Assembly: GCA_019414515.1 (NCBI GenBank)
Contig: DXLX01000026.1
Coordinates: 1-64,000 of the forward strand
Direction of reading: 5' to 3'
Source of the DNA: Collinsella sp.
GTDB lineage: Bacteria > Actinomycetota > Coriobacteriia > Coriobacteriales > Coriobacteriaceae
Length of the DNA stretch: 64,000 nucleotides
Within the stretch, counting starts at the first letter, position 1. Each line of letters begins with the position of its first letter. The position numbers and the translations under genes were made by a program. This document shows positions 9,462 to 18,341 of the stretch, piece by piece. The notes under the pieces are model-generated. The model saw nothing but the letters and a program-made list of their open reading frames with translations, did no database searches and was not told the origin of the DNA.

Positions 9462-10566
9462 AATGACCGTTGCTATTGCAGCCGGCGGCACGGCCGGGCA
9501 CATCAACCCCGCGCTCGCCTTGGCCGAAGAGCTGCGTGACCGTGGCCACCACGTTGTGTTCGTGGGCCAGTCGCGCAAGCTCGAGGGTCGTCTGGTCCCC
9601 GAGGCTGGGTTTGATTTTGTGCCCATTACGGTCACGGGCTTCGACCGCTCCCGTCCTTGGACGGCGCTGACCTCGCTGTGGCGTGTCAACAAAGCCAAGC
9701 GTGCGCTCGCCAGTCATTTCTCAAAGGTCGGCAAGCCCGATGCCGCCATTGGTTTTGGTGCCTATGTCGAGGTTCCGCTGCTGGGGTGGTGCAAGGGCGC
9801 GGGCGTTCCGTATCTGCTGCATGAGCAGAACTCTGTTCCGGGCCTGGCCAACAAGATGATGAACTCCCACGCCGCCCGCGTGTGCATCTCGGTGCCGGCA
9901 GCGCGTTCGGTCTTTGAGCGCGAAGGTGACCCTGACCACGTGCTCATGACCGGCAACCCCGTACGTCGCTCGGTGATCGAGGGCGATCGCGCTCGCGGCC
10001 GCAAGGCACTTGGCGTTCTCGAGGACGCTACGCTGCTGCTCGTCTTTGGCGGTTCACTTGGCGCCCAGCACCTCAACGAGCGTGTGGCTTCGCTCAAAAA
10101 CGAGCTGCTTTCGCGCAAGAACCTCTATGTGTTGCATTCGACGGGTGCCGACGGCTTTGAGGAGACCGAGCGCGCTTTGGCGCTGACGCCCGAGGAGGCG
10201 AAGCGTTACCGCGTCCAGCCTTACATCGACAACATGGGCGATATGCTGGCTGCTGCCGATTTGGTGCTCTCGCGTTCGGGCGCATCGAGCGTGGCCGAGA
10301 TCGCTGCGCTCGCCGTACCTTCGGTGCTCGTGCCGTATCCGCATGCGACGGCCGACCACCAAACCACCAATGCCCGTTATCTGGTCGACGCCGGGGCCGG
10401 CGTGCTCTGCGCCGATGCCGATATCGACGGTTTTGCCTTTGCCGATGAACTGCTGCACCTGGTCGATGACGCGGCGGCGCGCGACGCCATGCGTCAGGCG
10501 GCGCGTGGTCTGGCTCAGGATAGGGCCGCCGCTCTTCTGGCGGATGCGGTAGAGGGTTTGCGTTAG
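9451..10566 (+). CDS. murG: UDP-GlcNAc:lipid I N-acetylglucosaminyltransferase MurG
   Basis: MurG is the membrane-associated GT28 enzyme that makes lipid II from lipid I. The 371-residue protein starts MTDKMTVAIAAGGTAGHINP, with the acceptor loop GGTAGH. The second conserved loop is FGGSLGAQHLNE and the UDP-sugar site contains SRSGASSVAEI. The ATG at 9451 is chosen over an upstream GTG at 9433 because GAAGGG lies 6 bases before it. It overlaps the end of ftsW, which suggests translational coupling. Confidence 0.96.
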   Translation: MTDKMTVAIAAGGTAGHINPALALAEELRDRGHHVVFVGQSRKLEGRLVPEAGFDFVPITVTGFDRSRPWTALTSLWRVNKAKRALASHFSKVGKPDAAIGFGAYVEVPLLGWCKGAGVPYLLHEQNSVPGLANKMMNSHAARVCISVPAARSVFEREGDPDHVLMTGNPVRRSVIEGDRARGRKALGVLEDATLLLVFGGSLGAQHLNERVASLKNELLSRKNLYVLHSTGADGFEETERALALTPEEAKRYRVQPYIDNMGDMLAAADLVLSRSGASSVAEIAALAVPSVLVPYPHATADHQTTNARYLVDAGAGVLCADADIDGFAFADELLHLVDDAAARDAMRQAARGLAQDRAAALLADAVEGLR

Positions 10567-10663
10567 TTAGACGGGATATCGTCGGTCGCCCTCGCGCTGA
10601 TGCGGTAGGTGCGGTACAGTTAACGGGTTACAGGCAGTGTTTACGCAAGGAGTACACGAGCAC

Positions 10664-12082
10664 ATGGCTGATTCCCAGACTGCAACCTCCGCGCCCGAGT
10701 TTAAGAGCGCCCACTTTATCGGTATCGGCGGCGCCGGCATGAGCGGCATCGCCCTCGTTCTGCACGAGCGCGGTTATGCCGTTACCGGCTCCGACCTTAA
10801 GACGTCACGTTATATCCGCCAGCTTACCCGCGCTGGTGTGAAGGTGCATGTGGGCCATGAGGCCGCCACGATCGACGAGGTCAAGCCCGACGTGGTTGTT
10901 GTCTCCACCGCTATTCCGGAGTCCAACCCTGAACTCGTGCGCGCTCGCGAGCTTGGTATTCCCGTGTGGCCCCGTGCCAAGATGCTCTCTGCTTTGGGCC
11001 GCGGCTACACCACCGTCGCTGTTGCCGGCACGCATGGCAAGACCACCACGTCTTCGATGTGCGCCACCATGCTCGACCGCATGGGTCTGGATCCGAGCTT
11101 CTTGATCGGTGGCATCGTCGAGGGCTATGACACGAACGGCAAGAACGGCTCGGGCGACTACTTTGTCGCCGAGGCCGACGAGTCCGACAGCTCCTTCCTG
11201 TTCCTGAACCCCAACGTGGTCATTGTGACCAACGTCGAGGCCGACCACCTCGATCACTACTCGGGTATCGAGGAGATCGAGGCAACTTTCGCCAAATTCA
11301 TGAGCCTGGTGGGCGAGGACGGCACCGTCATCGTCTGCGGTGAGGACCCGCATCTGGTCGAGCTCGCCAAGTCGACGGGCCGTCACGTGCTTTCCTACGG
11401 CTTTGCCGAGAGCAACGACATCGTCTGCATGCACCCGGATGTCAAGGGCATCCAGAGCGACTTTATCGTTCGCTTTGAGGACGGCACTGAGCACGCTGTG
11501 GAGATCAAGAGCAATCCCGGTCGCCACAACATGCTCAACGCCACGGCGGTGCTCACCGTCGCCCATGTCCTGGGCCTTGACATCGACGCCGCCGCCAAGG
11601 CGCTCTCGAGCTTTGAGGGCGTCCGCCGTCGCTTTACCCACGTGGGCGATATCGATGGCATCACCGTGGTCGATGATTACGGCCATCACCCCACCGAGAT
11701 CAAGGCGACGCTTGCTGCCGCTTCGTCGCTGGGCTACAAGCACGTCGACGTCGTGTTCCAGCCGCATCGCTATTCGCGCCTGCAGGCCCTGTGCGACGAC
11801 TTTGCCGATGCATTTGCCAATGCCGATAAACTGCTGCTGATTGATGTGTTCTCGGCTGGCGAGATGCCCATTCCGGGTGTCACCTCTAAGATGCTCGCCG
11901 ATACCGTGCGCGCCAAGCATCCTGGCAAGGAGGTCGTGTACTGCTCCAGCCGTCTTGAGCTCAATCAGGAGCTCGAGCAGATGGTGGGCGAGGGCGACCT
12001 GCTGCTCACAATGGGTGCCGGTGACGTTACGACCGTCGGTCCCGAGTTTATCGAGTATCTGACTGCCAAGAAAGACGCTTAA
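10664..12082 (+). CDS. murC: UDP-MurNAc:L-alanine ligase MurC
   Basis: MurC starts the stem peptide by adding L-alanine to UDP-MurNAc. The 472-residue protein shows the N-domain loop IGIGGAGMSGIA, the ATP loop VAGTHGKTTTSS, the conserved EADESDSSFL and the C-domain DDYGHHPTEIKAT, all diagnostic. The ATG at 10664 has AAGGAG 11 bases upstream; a GTG at 10637 is in frame but the ribosome binding site lies inside that extension. A gap of about 97 bases separates it from murG. murB follows after 5 bases. Confidence 0.96.
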   Translation: MADSQTATSAPEFKSAHFIGIGGAGMSGIALVLHERGYAVTGSDLKTSRYIRQLTRAGVKVHVGHEAATIDEVKPDVVVVSTAIPESNPELVRARELGIPVWPRAKMLSALGRGYTTVAVAGTHGKTTTSSMCATMLDRMGLDPSFLIGGIVEGYDTNGKNGSGDYFVAEADESDSSFLFLNPNVVIVTNVEADHLDHYSGIEEIEATFAKFMSLVGEDGTVIVCGEDPHLVELAKSTGRHVLSYGFAESNDIVCMHPDVKGIQSDFIVRFEDGTEHAVEIKSNPGRHNMLNATAVLTVAHVLGLDIDAAAKALSSFEGVRRRFTHVGDIDGITVVDDYGHHPTEIKATLAAASSLGYKHVDVVFQPHRYSRLQALCDDFADAFANADKLLLIDVFSAGEMPIPGVTSKMLADTVRAKHPGKEVVYCSSRLELNQELEQMVGEGDLLLTMGAGDVTTVGPEFIEYLTAKKDA

Positions 12083-12087
12083 GTCTA

Positions 12088-12999
12088 ATGGGTCTGTTTA
12101 ACGCCGTCATGGCGCTCTCGGGCATGATCGACACGGATGTGATCGAGGACGAGCGCCTTGCGCGTCATACGAGCTATCGTATCGGCGGCAAGGCCGACCT
12201 CTTTGTGACGTGCCATAGCTATCATGCCCTCCGCCGCGCCGTGGCGGTGCTCGATCGCGAGCAGGTGCCGTGGGTCATCATCGGCAAGGGCTCCAATCTG
12301 CTGGTTGCCGATGGCGGTTATCGCGGTGCCGTCATTTCGCTCGGACGTGAGTTTCAGCGCACGGTTGTTGCCGATGACGGTTGTACGCTGACGGTCGGTG
12401 CGGGCGTGATGTTTGCGCGCCTGGTCAACGATGCCCTGTCGCGTAGCCTCTCGGGCCTTGAGTTTGCCGTTGGCATCCCTGGCTCGGTTGGCGGTGCGAT
12501 ATCTATGAATGCAGGCACACGGACCGAGTGGATTGGCTCGCTGGTTGAGGATGTCGTAACGTTTGACCCGGCATCCGGTATCAAGCATTATGCGGGGTCC
12601 GAGATCACTTGGGGCTACCGCGAATGTAGCCTTCCCCGCAATGAGATTATCCTCGAGTGCGTGCTCAAGCTTAAACCGGCGCCCAAGGCCGACATTCGCG
12701 AGCGCATGGAGCGGTACCTGACGAGGCGCAAGCGTACGCAGCCCATGGGTCGCGCATCCTGCGGGTCGGTCTTTCGCAACCCGCCCGATGCGAGTGTGGG
12801 CAAGCTTATCGAGGATTGTGGATTAAAGGGTTTTTCGATTGGCGGCGCGGAAGTTTCGCCCGTTCACGCTAATTTTATCGTTAATAACGGAACCGCCTCG
12901 GCCGATGACGTTGCCGCGGTTATCAGACATGTGCACGGAAAGGTGAGGGAGGCGTATGGCATCGAGCTCAGACCGGAAGTTAAATTCCTCGGCTTCTAG
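12088..12999 (+). CDS. murB: UDP-N-acetylenolpyruvoylglucosamine reductase MurB
   Basis: MurB is the FAD enzyme that reduces UDP-GlcNAc-enolpyruvate to UDP-MurNAc with NADPH. The 303-residue protein has the FAD-binding segments GKGSNLLVADGGY and GIPGSVGGAISMNAG, the catalytic-region motif ASCGSVFRNP (the serine donates a proton) and LIEDCGLKGFSIGGAEVS with HANFIVN. The arrangement fits the short type II MurB. Its 3' end overlaps ftsQ by 44 bases, in the order found in many Gram-positive dcw clusters. Confidence 0.96.
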   Translation: MGLFNAVMALSGMIDTDVIEDERLARHTSYRIGGKADLFVTCHSYHALRRAVAVLDREQVPWVIIGKGSNLLVADGGYRGAVISLGREFQRTVVADDGCTLTVGAGVMFARLVNDALSRSLSGLEFAVGIPGSVGGAISMNAGTRTEWIGSLVEDVVTFDPASGIKHYAGSEITWGYRECSLPRNEIILECVLKLKPAPKADIRERMERYLTRRKRTQPMGRASCGSVFRNPPDASVGKLIEDCGLKGFSIGGAEVSPVHANFIVNNGTASADDVAAVIRHVHGKVREAYGIELRPEVKFLGF

Positions 13000-14212
13000 A
13001 GCATCGAAACCCACCTTCCGCCGCGCCGGAGGGCGTTCCGGCGCGCCTGCCAAACCTCAACGCAATACCGTCGCGCACTCTAAGTCTGTCGGGCATGCTC
13101 GACAGACCAGTCGTCCGGTCGTCGGCTCTCAGCTCGGTAATCGTCCGGCCGCAAAAAAGTCCTCGCGTCCCTCGGTGACGTCAAAGCCTGTTATGGGCGC
13201 CAAGCCTGCCCGTCCCATGGCAACTCCTAAGCCCTCGACGGGAACTAAGGCGGCGCGTCCGGGTCGCACGCTGGGCGCATCGAAACCGCGCTCGCTGACA
13301 TCGGTGCCGGCTACCGCCAAGAAGCCTTCGGGTAAAAAAGGCGTCAACCCGTTGTCTTCACTTGGGGCGATGGCAAATAAAACGTCAGACGCCGCTTCTC
13401 TCGTTACAGGCAAAGGCAAAATCGTGGGCGGCGTTCTGGCCGTCTTGGCCGTGCTCGTCGTCGTTGCCGTCGTGGTGATCAACTCTGGATTGTTTACCGC
13501 CACTGATATTCAGATTCAAGGCAGCGAGCATGTGACGAAGCACGATGCTATCCAGCTGATCGATTTGCCCGAGGGAACGTCGCTTTTTAACGTCGATCCC
13601 GACCAGATTACCGAGGACCTCAAGCAGAACCCGTGGGTCTCGGGCGTGGATGTCCAGCGCCAGTTCCCGCATACGCTCATCATTACGCCTATGGAGCGCA
13701 AGGTCATCGCAATTGCCTATATCAGCTCCGATGACCTTGCCTGGGCCATCGGGGATGATGACACCTGGATCGCCCCGCTGTCGACGTCGGTCGAAGTGGA
13801 TGGCCAGGGCAACGTCATCACGACAGGGCAGGGCTCAAATACCCTGACCGGCATTGATGCCGCGCTGGCGCTCGCTAAGCACTATGGCGCGGTGTTGTTG
13901 ACTGATGTCTCGGCGGATGTCGCTCCGGTTTCCGGCCAGGCGGTGAGCTCCAAGGCCGTTAAGGCTGGCTTGGATTATGTGCGTGGTTTTTCGAGCGAGT
14001 TCTTGGGACAAGTCAAGGATATTTCCACGCCTTCGGTCGAAGCCATCTCGGCAAACCTCAATAACGGCATTGAGGTGTCGCTGGGCGATTCGAACGATAT
14101 CGTCAAGAAGGAGCGCGTAGTCACCAAGCTGCTTTCGCAGGTAGAGGGCGTAACGTATATCAATGTGCGCTCTCCGGGTAACTATACATTTAGGAACGCT
14201 CCGACCTCGTAG
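12956..14212 (+). CDS. ftsQ: Cell division protein FtsQ/DivIB
   Basis: This is the bitopic divisome protein that binds FtsL and its partners outside the membrane. The 418-residue protein has an unusually long cytoplasmic N-terminus of about 150 residues, low in complexity and rich in Lys, Arg, Pro and Ser. A Val/Ala-rich membrane segment lies at about 157-176, then a POTRA domain (from about 182, with EGTSLFNVDPDQI and NPWVSGVDVQRQFPHTL) and a beta-rich FtsQ domain. The ATG at 12956 has GAGGGAGG 3 bases upstream. It ends the wall-synthesis part of the cluster. ftsZ follows after a promoter-sized gap with no ftsA. Confidence 0.92.
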   Translation: MASSSDRKLNSSASRASKPTFRRAGGRSGAPAKPQRNTVAHSKSVGHARQTSRPVVGSQLGNRPAAKKSSRPSVTSKPVMGAKPARPMATPKPSTGTKAARPGRTLGASKPRSLTSVPATAKKPSGKKGVNPLSSLGAMANKTSDAASLVTGKGKIVGGVLAVLAVLVVVAVVVINSGLFTATDIQIQGSEHVTKHDAIQLIDLPEGTSLFNVDPDQITEDLKQNPWVSGVDVQRQFPHTLIITPMERKVIAIAYISSDDLAWAIGDDDTWIAPLSTSVEVDGQGNVITTGQGSNTLTGIDAALALAKHYGAVLLTDVSADVAPVSGQAVSSKAVKAGLDYVRGFSSEFLGQVKDISTPSVEAISANLNNGIEVSLGDSNDIVKKERVVTKLLSQVEGVTYINVRSPGNYTFRNAPTS

Positions 14213-14270
14213 CGCTGGTTGATGCTTTGTTGAGGGGCCATACCACGCCGTTTATCTGGTTTGTTTGGTT

Positions 14271-14299
14271 TTCACGGTCAATTATTTGACTGATACGTT
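14271..14299 (+). promoter_or_regulatory. Candidate ftsZ promoter
   Basis: The 199-base gap before ftsZ contains TTCACG, a 17-base spacer and TACGTT. The region is clearly more A+T-rich than its surroundings. A short AACCT/AGGTT hairpin lies between this site and the ftsZ ribosome binding site. ftsZ commonly has its own promoters. Confidence 0.35.
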
Positions 14300-14411
14300 C
14301 ATAATGTGCAAACATAATACGGTTTACCTTTGCATTTACTTTCAACCTGAAGGTTAATGTGCGCAGGGGTCGACCCATGCTATGGCTATAACCTTTGTTC
14401 GGAGGACCGAC

Positions 14412-15566
14412 ATGCACGAGACAGAGATCAACAACTACCTTGCCGTCATTAAGGTGGTCGGCGTCGGCGGCGGCGGTACCAACGCGGTCAATCGAATGAT
14501 CGAAGAGGGCATCCGCGGCGTCGAGTTTGTTGCCATCAACACCGATGCTCAGGCACTCGCGATCTCTGATGCCGATATCAAGGTGCACATCGGCACCGAC
14601 CTTACCCGCGGCCTGGGCGCCGGCGCCAACCCCGAGGTTGGCCGCAAGGCTGCCGATGAGTCCCGCGACGACATTGCCGAGGCGCTCGCTGGCGCCGACA
14701 TGGTGTTCATCACCTGCGGCGAGGGCGGTGGCACCGGTACCGGCGCTGCTCCCATCGTTGCCGATATCGCGATGAACGAGGTCGGTGCGCTGACCGTCGC
14801 CGTCGTGACCAAGCCCTTCACCTTCGAGGGCCGCAAGCGCAAGAAGAGCGCCGAGGAGGGCATTAAGACCCTCTCCGATTGCGTCGACACCATGATCGTC
14901 ATCCCTAACGATAAGCTGCTCGACATCGCCGAGAAGAAGACCACCATGCTCGAGGCCTTCGCGATTGCCGATGGCGTCCTTTCCCAGGGCACCCAGGGCA
15001 TCACCGACCTCATCACCGTCCCCGGTATCATCAACCTGGACTTCGCCGATGTTAAGACCATCATGAAGCAGGCCGGTACCGCCATGATGGGTATCGGTAC
15101 CTCTTCTGGGGACACCCGTGCCGTCGACGCTGCCCAGCAGGCCATCTCCAGCCCGCTGCTCGAGAGTTCCATCGATGGCGCCACGCGCGTGCTGCTCTCC
15201 ATCGCCGGTTCCAAGGACCTGGGCATCCAGGAGATCAGCGACGCCGCCGACGTTGTCGCCAACGCCGTCGACCCCGAGGCCAACATCATCTTCGGTACCG
15301 TTGTCGACGAGTCCCTGGGCGATCAGGTGCGTATCACCGTCATCGCTACGGGCTTCTCCGACTCCAACGTCAACCGTCAGGACGAGCTCTTTGCTGCTCA
15401 GCAGTCTCAGAGCAAGGCCGCTGCCTCCGCTGAGCCGCAGCGCACCGCTCCTGCCACGAGTCCGGCTCAGGCCGCTCCGACCCGCAACGTCGGTGGCACC
15501 GAGCTTCCTAACTTCGGCAACGATCAGTTCGAGCTTCCCGACTTCCTGAAGCGCGGTAGCTTCTAA
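14412..15566 (+). CDS. ftsZ: Cell division GTPase FtsZ
   Basis: FtsZ is the tubulin-like GTPase that forms the cytokinetic ring. The 384-residue protein contains the nucleotide-binding GVGGGGTNAVNRM near the N-terminus, the tubulin signature GGGTGTGAAP, the synergy-loop region with LDFADVKTIM, a variable Ala/Gln/Pro linker, and the conserved C-terminal peptide ELPDFLKR that binds anchors such as SepF. The ATG at 14412 is preferred to an upstream ATG at 14382 because GGAGG lies 6 bases before it. A strong terminator follows. Confidence 0.98.
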   Translation: MHETEINNYLAVIKVVGVGGGGTNAVNRMIEEGIRGVEFVAINTDAQALAISDADIKVHIGTDLTRGLGAGANPEVGRKAADESRDDIAEALAGADMVFITCGEGGGTGTGAAPIVADIAMNEVGALTVAVVTKPFTFEGRKRKKSAEEGIKTLSDCVDTMIVIPNDKLLDIAEKKTTMLEAFAIADGVLSQGTQGITDLITVPGIINLDFADVKTIMKQAGTAMMGIGTSSGDTRAVDAAQQAISSPLLESSIDGATRVLLSIAGSKDLGIQEISDAADVVANAVDPEANIIFGTVVDESLGDQVRITVIATGFSDSNVNRQDELFAAQQSQSKAAASAEPQRTAPATSPAQAAPTRNVGGTELPNFGNDQFELPDFLKRGSF

Positions 15567-15592
15567 GTCGTTCTTTGCATTGTTGTGCACAG

Positions 15593-15621
15593 GGGCGTGT
15601 CCGTATGGACGCGCCCTTTTT
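15593..15621 (+). terminator. Rho-independent terminator after ftsZ
   Basis: GGGCGTGTCC pairs with GGACGCGCCC (one G-U pair) around a GTAT loop and is followed directly by TTTTT. It separates the dcw cluster from the pgeF-pst transcript. Confidence 0.88.
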
Positions 15622-15776
15622 ATTTCGACTTTGTAAACTAGAACCTCCAATCTCTTTACGTTCCCTTTACGATTGCCTCCAGCGCAGCAGGTATCCTTTT
15701 AGAGAAGTATGACAGCCGTATAAACGCGGGCTGTAGCGGCGATGCCGCGGTACTTGTGTTATTAGGAGGCTTTAGT

Positions 15777-16577
15777 ATGGCAGCACGTGCGGACAAAGTT
15801 TCGCGTGTCGACCATGATGGAGTTACGTTGGTGGAGGGCGCGACATCCGATGTTCGCTTTGCCTTCACCGAGCGTGCCGGTGGTGTTTCCGAAGATGCGT
15901 ACTCCTCACTCAACTTGGGCTCGCATGTTGGCGATGACCCCTTTGCTGTTCAAGAAAATCGTCGTCGTGCGCTCGAGGCTATGGGTGCCGCCGAGAGCGA
16001 GCACAACCTGCTCGTTCCCAATCAGGTCCATGGTGATCATATCGTTGCGGTGACCTCGAACGGCGCCGATGACCTTGAGGACGTTCGCGAGCAGATTGCC
16101 GAGGGCTGTGATGCCATCGTCTGCACGGCGCATAACGTGCCCGTGCTGCTCTGCTTTGCCGACTGCGTTCCCGTGGTGCTGGTGGCCCCCGGCGGATTTG
16201 CCGTGGTGCACTCCGGTTGGAAGGGCACGATTGCACGTATTTCCGCCAAGGCGTGCCAGGCGCTTTGCGATGCTGCCGGTTGCGATGCGAGCGACGTTTC
16301 CGCCTATATCGGCCCCCATATCTTGGGTGACGAATATGAGGTATCCCAGGAACTCATGAATCGCTTTGCCGCCGAGTTCTCTTGCATCGATGCGAATACC
16401 TCTCGCATGCTCGATCTTTCCGCTGCCATTCGCGAGGCGCTGGTAGATGTCGGTGTCGACGCGGATAATATCGTGGATACCCAGCTTTCGACCGTGCGTC
16501 AGAACGACCGCTTTTATTCCTACCGTAACGAGGACGGCACCTGTGGGCGCCATGCTGCGATCGGCGTGATGCTATGA
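15777..16577 (+). CDS. pgeF: Peptidoglycan editing factor / purine nucleoside phosphorylase PgeF (YfiH family)
   Basis: This is a laccase-domain (DUF152) protein. Family members act as zinc-dependent purine nucleoside phosphorylase/adenosine deaminase, and the E. coli member edits wrongly loaded UDP-MurNAc. The 266-residue protein keeps the metal-site residues in NQVHGDH, LLCFADCVPV and VVHSGWKG. An AGGAGG site 7 bases before the ATG at 15777 fixes the start; a GTG at 15756 would place that site inside the gene. It follows ftsZ, as in many Gram-positives, and its TGA overlaps the pstS ATG. Confidence 0.93.
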   Translation: MAARADKVSRVDHDGVTLVEGATSDVRFAFTERAGGVSEDAYSSLNLGSHVGDDPFAVQENRRRALEAMGAAESEHNLLVPNQVHGDHIVAVTSNGADDLEDVREQIAEGCDAIVCTAHNVPVLLCFADCVPVVLVAPGGFAVVHSGWKGTIARISAKACQALCDAAGCDASDVSAYIGPHILGDEYEVSQELMNRFAAEFSCIDANTSRMLDLSAAIREALVDVGVDADNIVDTQLSTVRQNDRFYSYRNEDGTCGRHAAIGVML

Positions 16578-17410
16578 GAAAGATCGTATCGGTCCTGAGC
16601 GCCGCTGTGCTTACGCTTACGCTGTGCGCCTGTTCTTCGGGATCTTCTACCTCTTCCATTACCGTGGCCGGCTCCACGACCTGCCTTCCTATCGCCGAGA
16701 TTGCGGCCGAGGGCTTTAAGGAGGAGACCGGCATCGACGTGCTCGTTTCCGGTTTGGGTTCTTCCGCTGGGATCGAGGCCGTCAGCGCCGGCACGGCCGA
16801 TATCGCCAGCTCCTCCCGTGGGCTCAATGCCGACGAACAGGATCTGGGCCTGACTCCCATCGTCATTGCCCACGACGGTATTGCGGTCATCGTGAACGAC
16901 GACAACCCCGTCGATAACCTCTCGACCGAGCAGCTCCGCGATATCTACGCCGGCAAGATTACCAATTGGAAAGAGGTCGGTGGCGAGGACCTGAGGATTC
17001 AGGTCATCAACCGAGACGAGGCGTCCGGTACGCGCGAGGCCTTCCGTACCATCGTGATGGATGGCACGCCGTTCGATCGCCGCTCGGCTGTTCTTTCGGG
17101 TACGGGCCAGGTGCGCGACGTGGTATCTCGTTCGCGTGGGGCCATCGGCTACATTTCACTGGGCTTCGTCGATAGCCTCAACGCCAATACCTCGGTCAAG
17201 GCCGTCTCGGTCAATCATGTTGAGGCGTTCGAGAAGACGGTCGCGAGTGGCGGCTATCCCATCTCGCGCGACCTTTACTTCTTTGTGAAGGGTGCGCCTT
17301 CGCAGCAGGCGCAGGATTACATCGACTATGTGACGTCCGAAAAGATGGACAAGCAGATTCGCGAGGCGGGCTTTATTCCCGTCACCAACGACGAGAAGGG
17401 GAGTGAGTAG
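16574..17410 (+). CDS. pstS: Phosphate ABC transporter substrate-binding lipoprotein PstS
   Basis: PstS is the extracytoplasmic phosphate-binding component of the high-affinity Pst system. The 278-residue protein has a short signal peptide ending in LTLTLCAC, which puts the probable lipidated cysteine at residue 20, then the binding fold with TVAGSTTCLPIAE and the phosphate-binding block NRDEASGTREAF. Its start codon overlaps the pgeF stop (ATGA), so it is probably cotranscribed with and translationally coupled to pgeF. No Pho-box-like repeat is visible directly upstream because that DNA is coding. Confidence 0.92.
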   Translation: MRKIVSVLSAAVLTLTLCACSSGSSTSSITVAGSTTCLPIAEIAAEGFKEETGIDVLVSGLGSSAGIEAVSAGTADIASSSRGLNADEQDLGLTPIVIAHDGIAVIVNDDNPVDNLSTEQLRDIYAGKITNWKEVGGEDLRIQVINRDEASGTREAFRTIVMDGTPFDRRSAVLSGTGQVRDVVSRSRGAIGYISLGFVDSLNANTSVKAVSVNHVEAFEKTVASGGYPISRDLYFFVKGAPSQQAQDYIDYVTSEKMDKQIREAGFIPVTNDEKGSE

Positions 17411-17411
17411 C

Positions 17412-18338
17412 ATGGAAGCACAGGAAAACTCCCAGACTGAGCAGAATGTTCAGACGCCCAAGAAGCGCGAGCTGGCGCTCGTATCGCGCAGTACCTATAT
17501 CAAGGAGAAGGCGCTGCAGTGGATTTTCTTTGCCTGCGCGTTCTTGGCGGTCGTTACCGTCATCCTGATTTTTGTCTTTACCACGTACTCGGCGCTGCCC
17601 GTCTTTACTGACATCGGTCTGGCGGACTTCTTTAGCTTTACGTGGGCGCCTTCCGAGGGCCACTACGGCATCTTGTCGCTGCTTGCCGGCTCGGGTCTGG
17701 TGACCGTCGGTGCGCTCGCCATGGGCGTGCCGCTGGGCGTGGGTACGGCCGTTTACCTGGTCGAGATTGCCAGCAAGCGCGTGCGCAAGCTCATCAGCCC
17801 CGCCGTTGACCTGCTGGCGGGCATACCCTCCATCATCTACGGCTTCTTTGGCATGATCATCATCCGCCCGTTTATCGCACAACTGACCGGCGGCCTTGGT
17901 TTTGGTGCGCTGACGGCGTGGTTTGTGCTCGCCATCATGATCGTCCCTACCATCACCACGCTCACCATCGATGCTCTCAATTCCATTCCCATGGGCATTC
18001 GCGAGGCATCGTATGCCATGGGCGCCACCAAGTGGCAGACCATCTATAAGGTCGTGCTACCTGCCGCGAAGCTGGGTATCGTTGATGCCATCGTGCTGGG
18101 TATGGGCCGTGCCATCGGCGAGACCATGGCCGTGCTCATGGTCGTAGGTAACGCCCCGGTTATTCCCGACAGCATTGCGAGCCCCATCTCGACGCTCACG
18201 AGCCAGATTGCGCTCGACATGAGCTATTCCTCGGGTCTGCACCGCTCGGCGCTGTTCGGCATGGGTGTGGTCCTGTTTATCATCTCCGCCACGCTGGTGG
18301 GCATCGTCCGTCTGATTTCCAAGAAGAAGAGGGGGTAG
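17412..18338 (+). CDS. pstC: Phosphate ABC transporter permease PstC
   Basis: PstC is one of the two membrane subunits of the phosphate importer. The 308-residue protein has six hydrophobic segments, the first at about residues 36-60, and the permease loop with REASYAMGATKWQTIYKVVLPAA (EAA-like) that contacts the ATPase. The ATG at 17412 is placed 8 bases after a GGGGAG motif. It begins 1 base after pstS ends and is followed by pstA after 3 bases. Confidence 0.94.
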   Translation: MEAQENSQTEQNVQTPKKRELALVSRSTYIKEKALQWIFFACAFLAVVTVILIFVFTTYSALPVFTDIGLADFFSFTWAPSEGHYGILSLLAGSGLVTVGALAMGVPLGVGTAVYLVEIASKRVRKLISPAVDLLAGIPSIIYGFFGMIIIRPFIAQLTGGLGFGALTAWFVLAIMIVPTITTLTIDALNSIPMGIREASYAMGATKWQTIYKVVLPAAKLGIVDAIVLGMGRAIGETMAVLMVVGNAPVIPDSIASPISTLTSQIALDMSYSSGLHRSALFGMGVVLFIISATLVGIVRLISKKKRG

Positions 18339-18341
18339 GCT

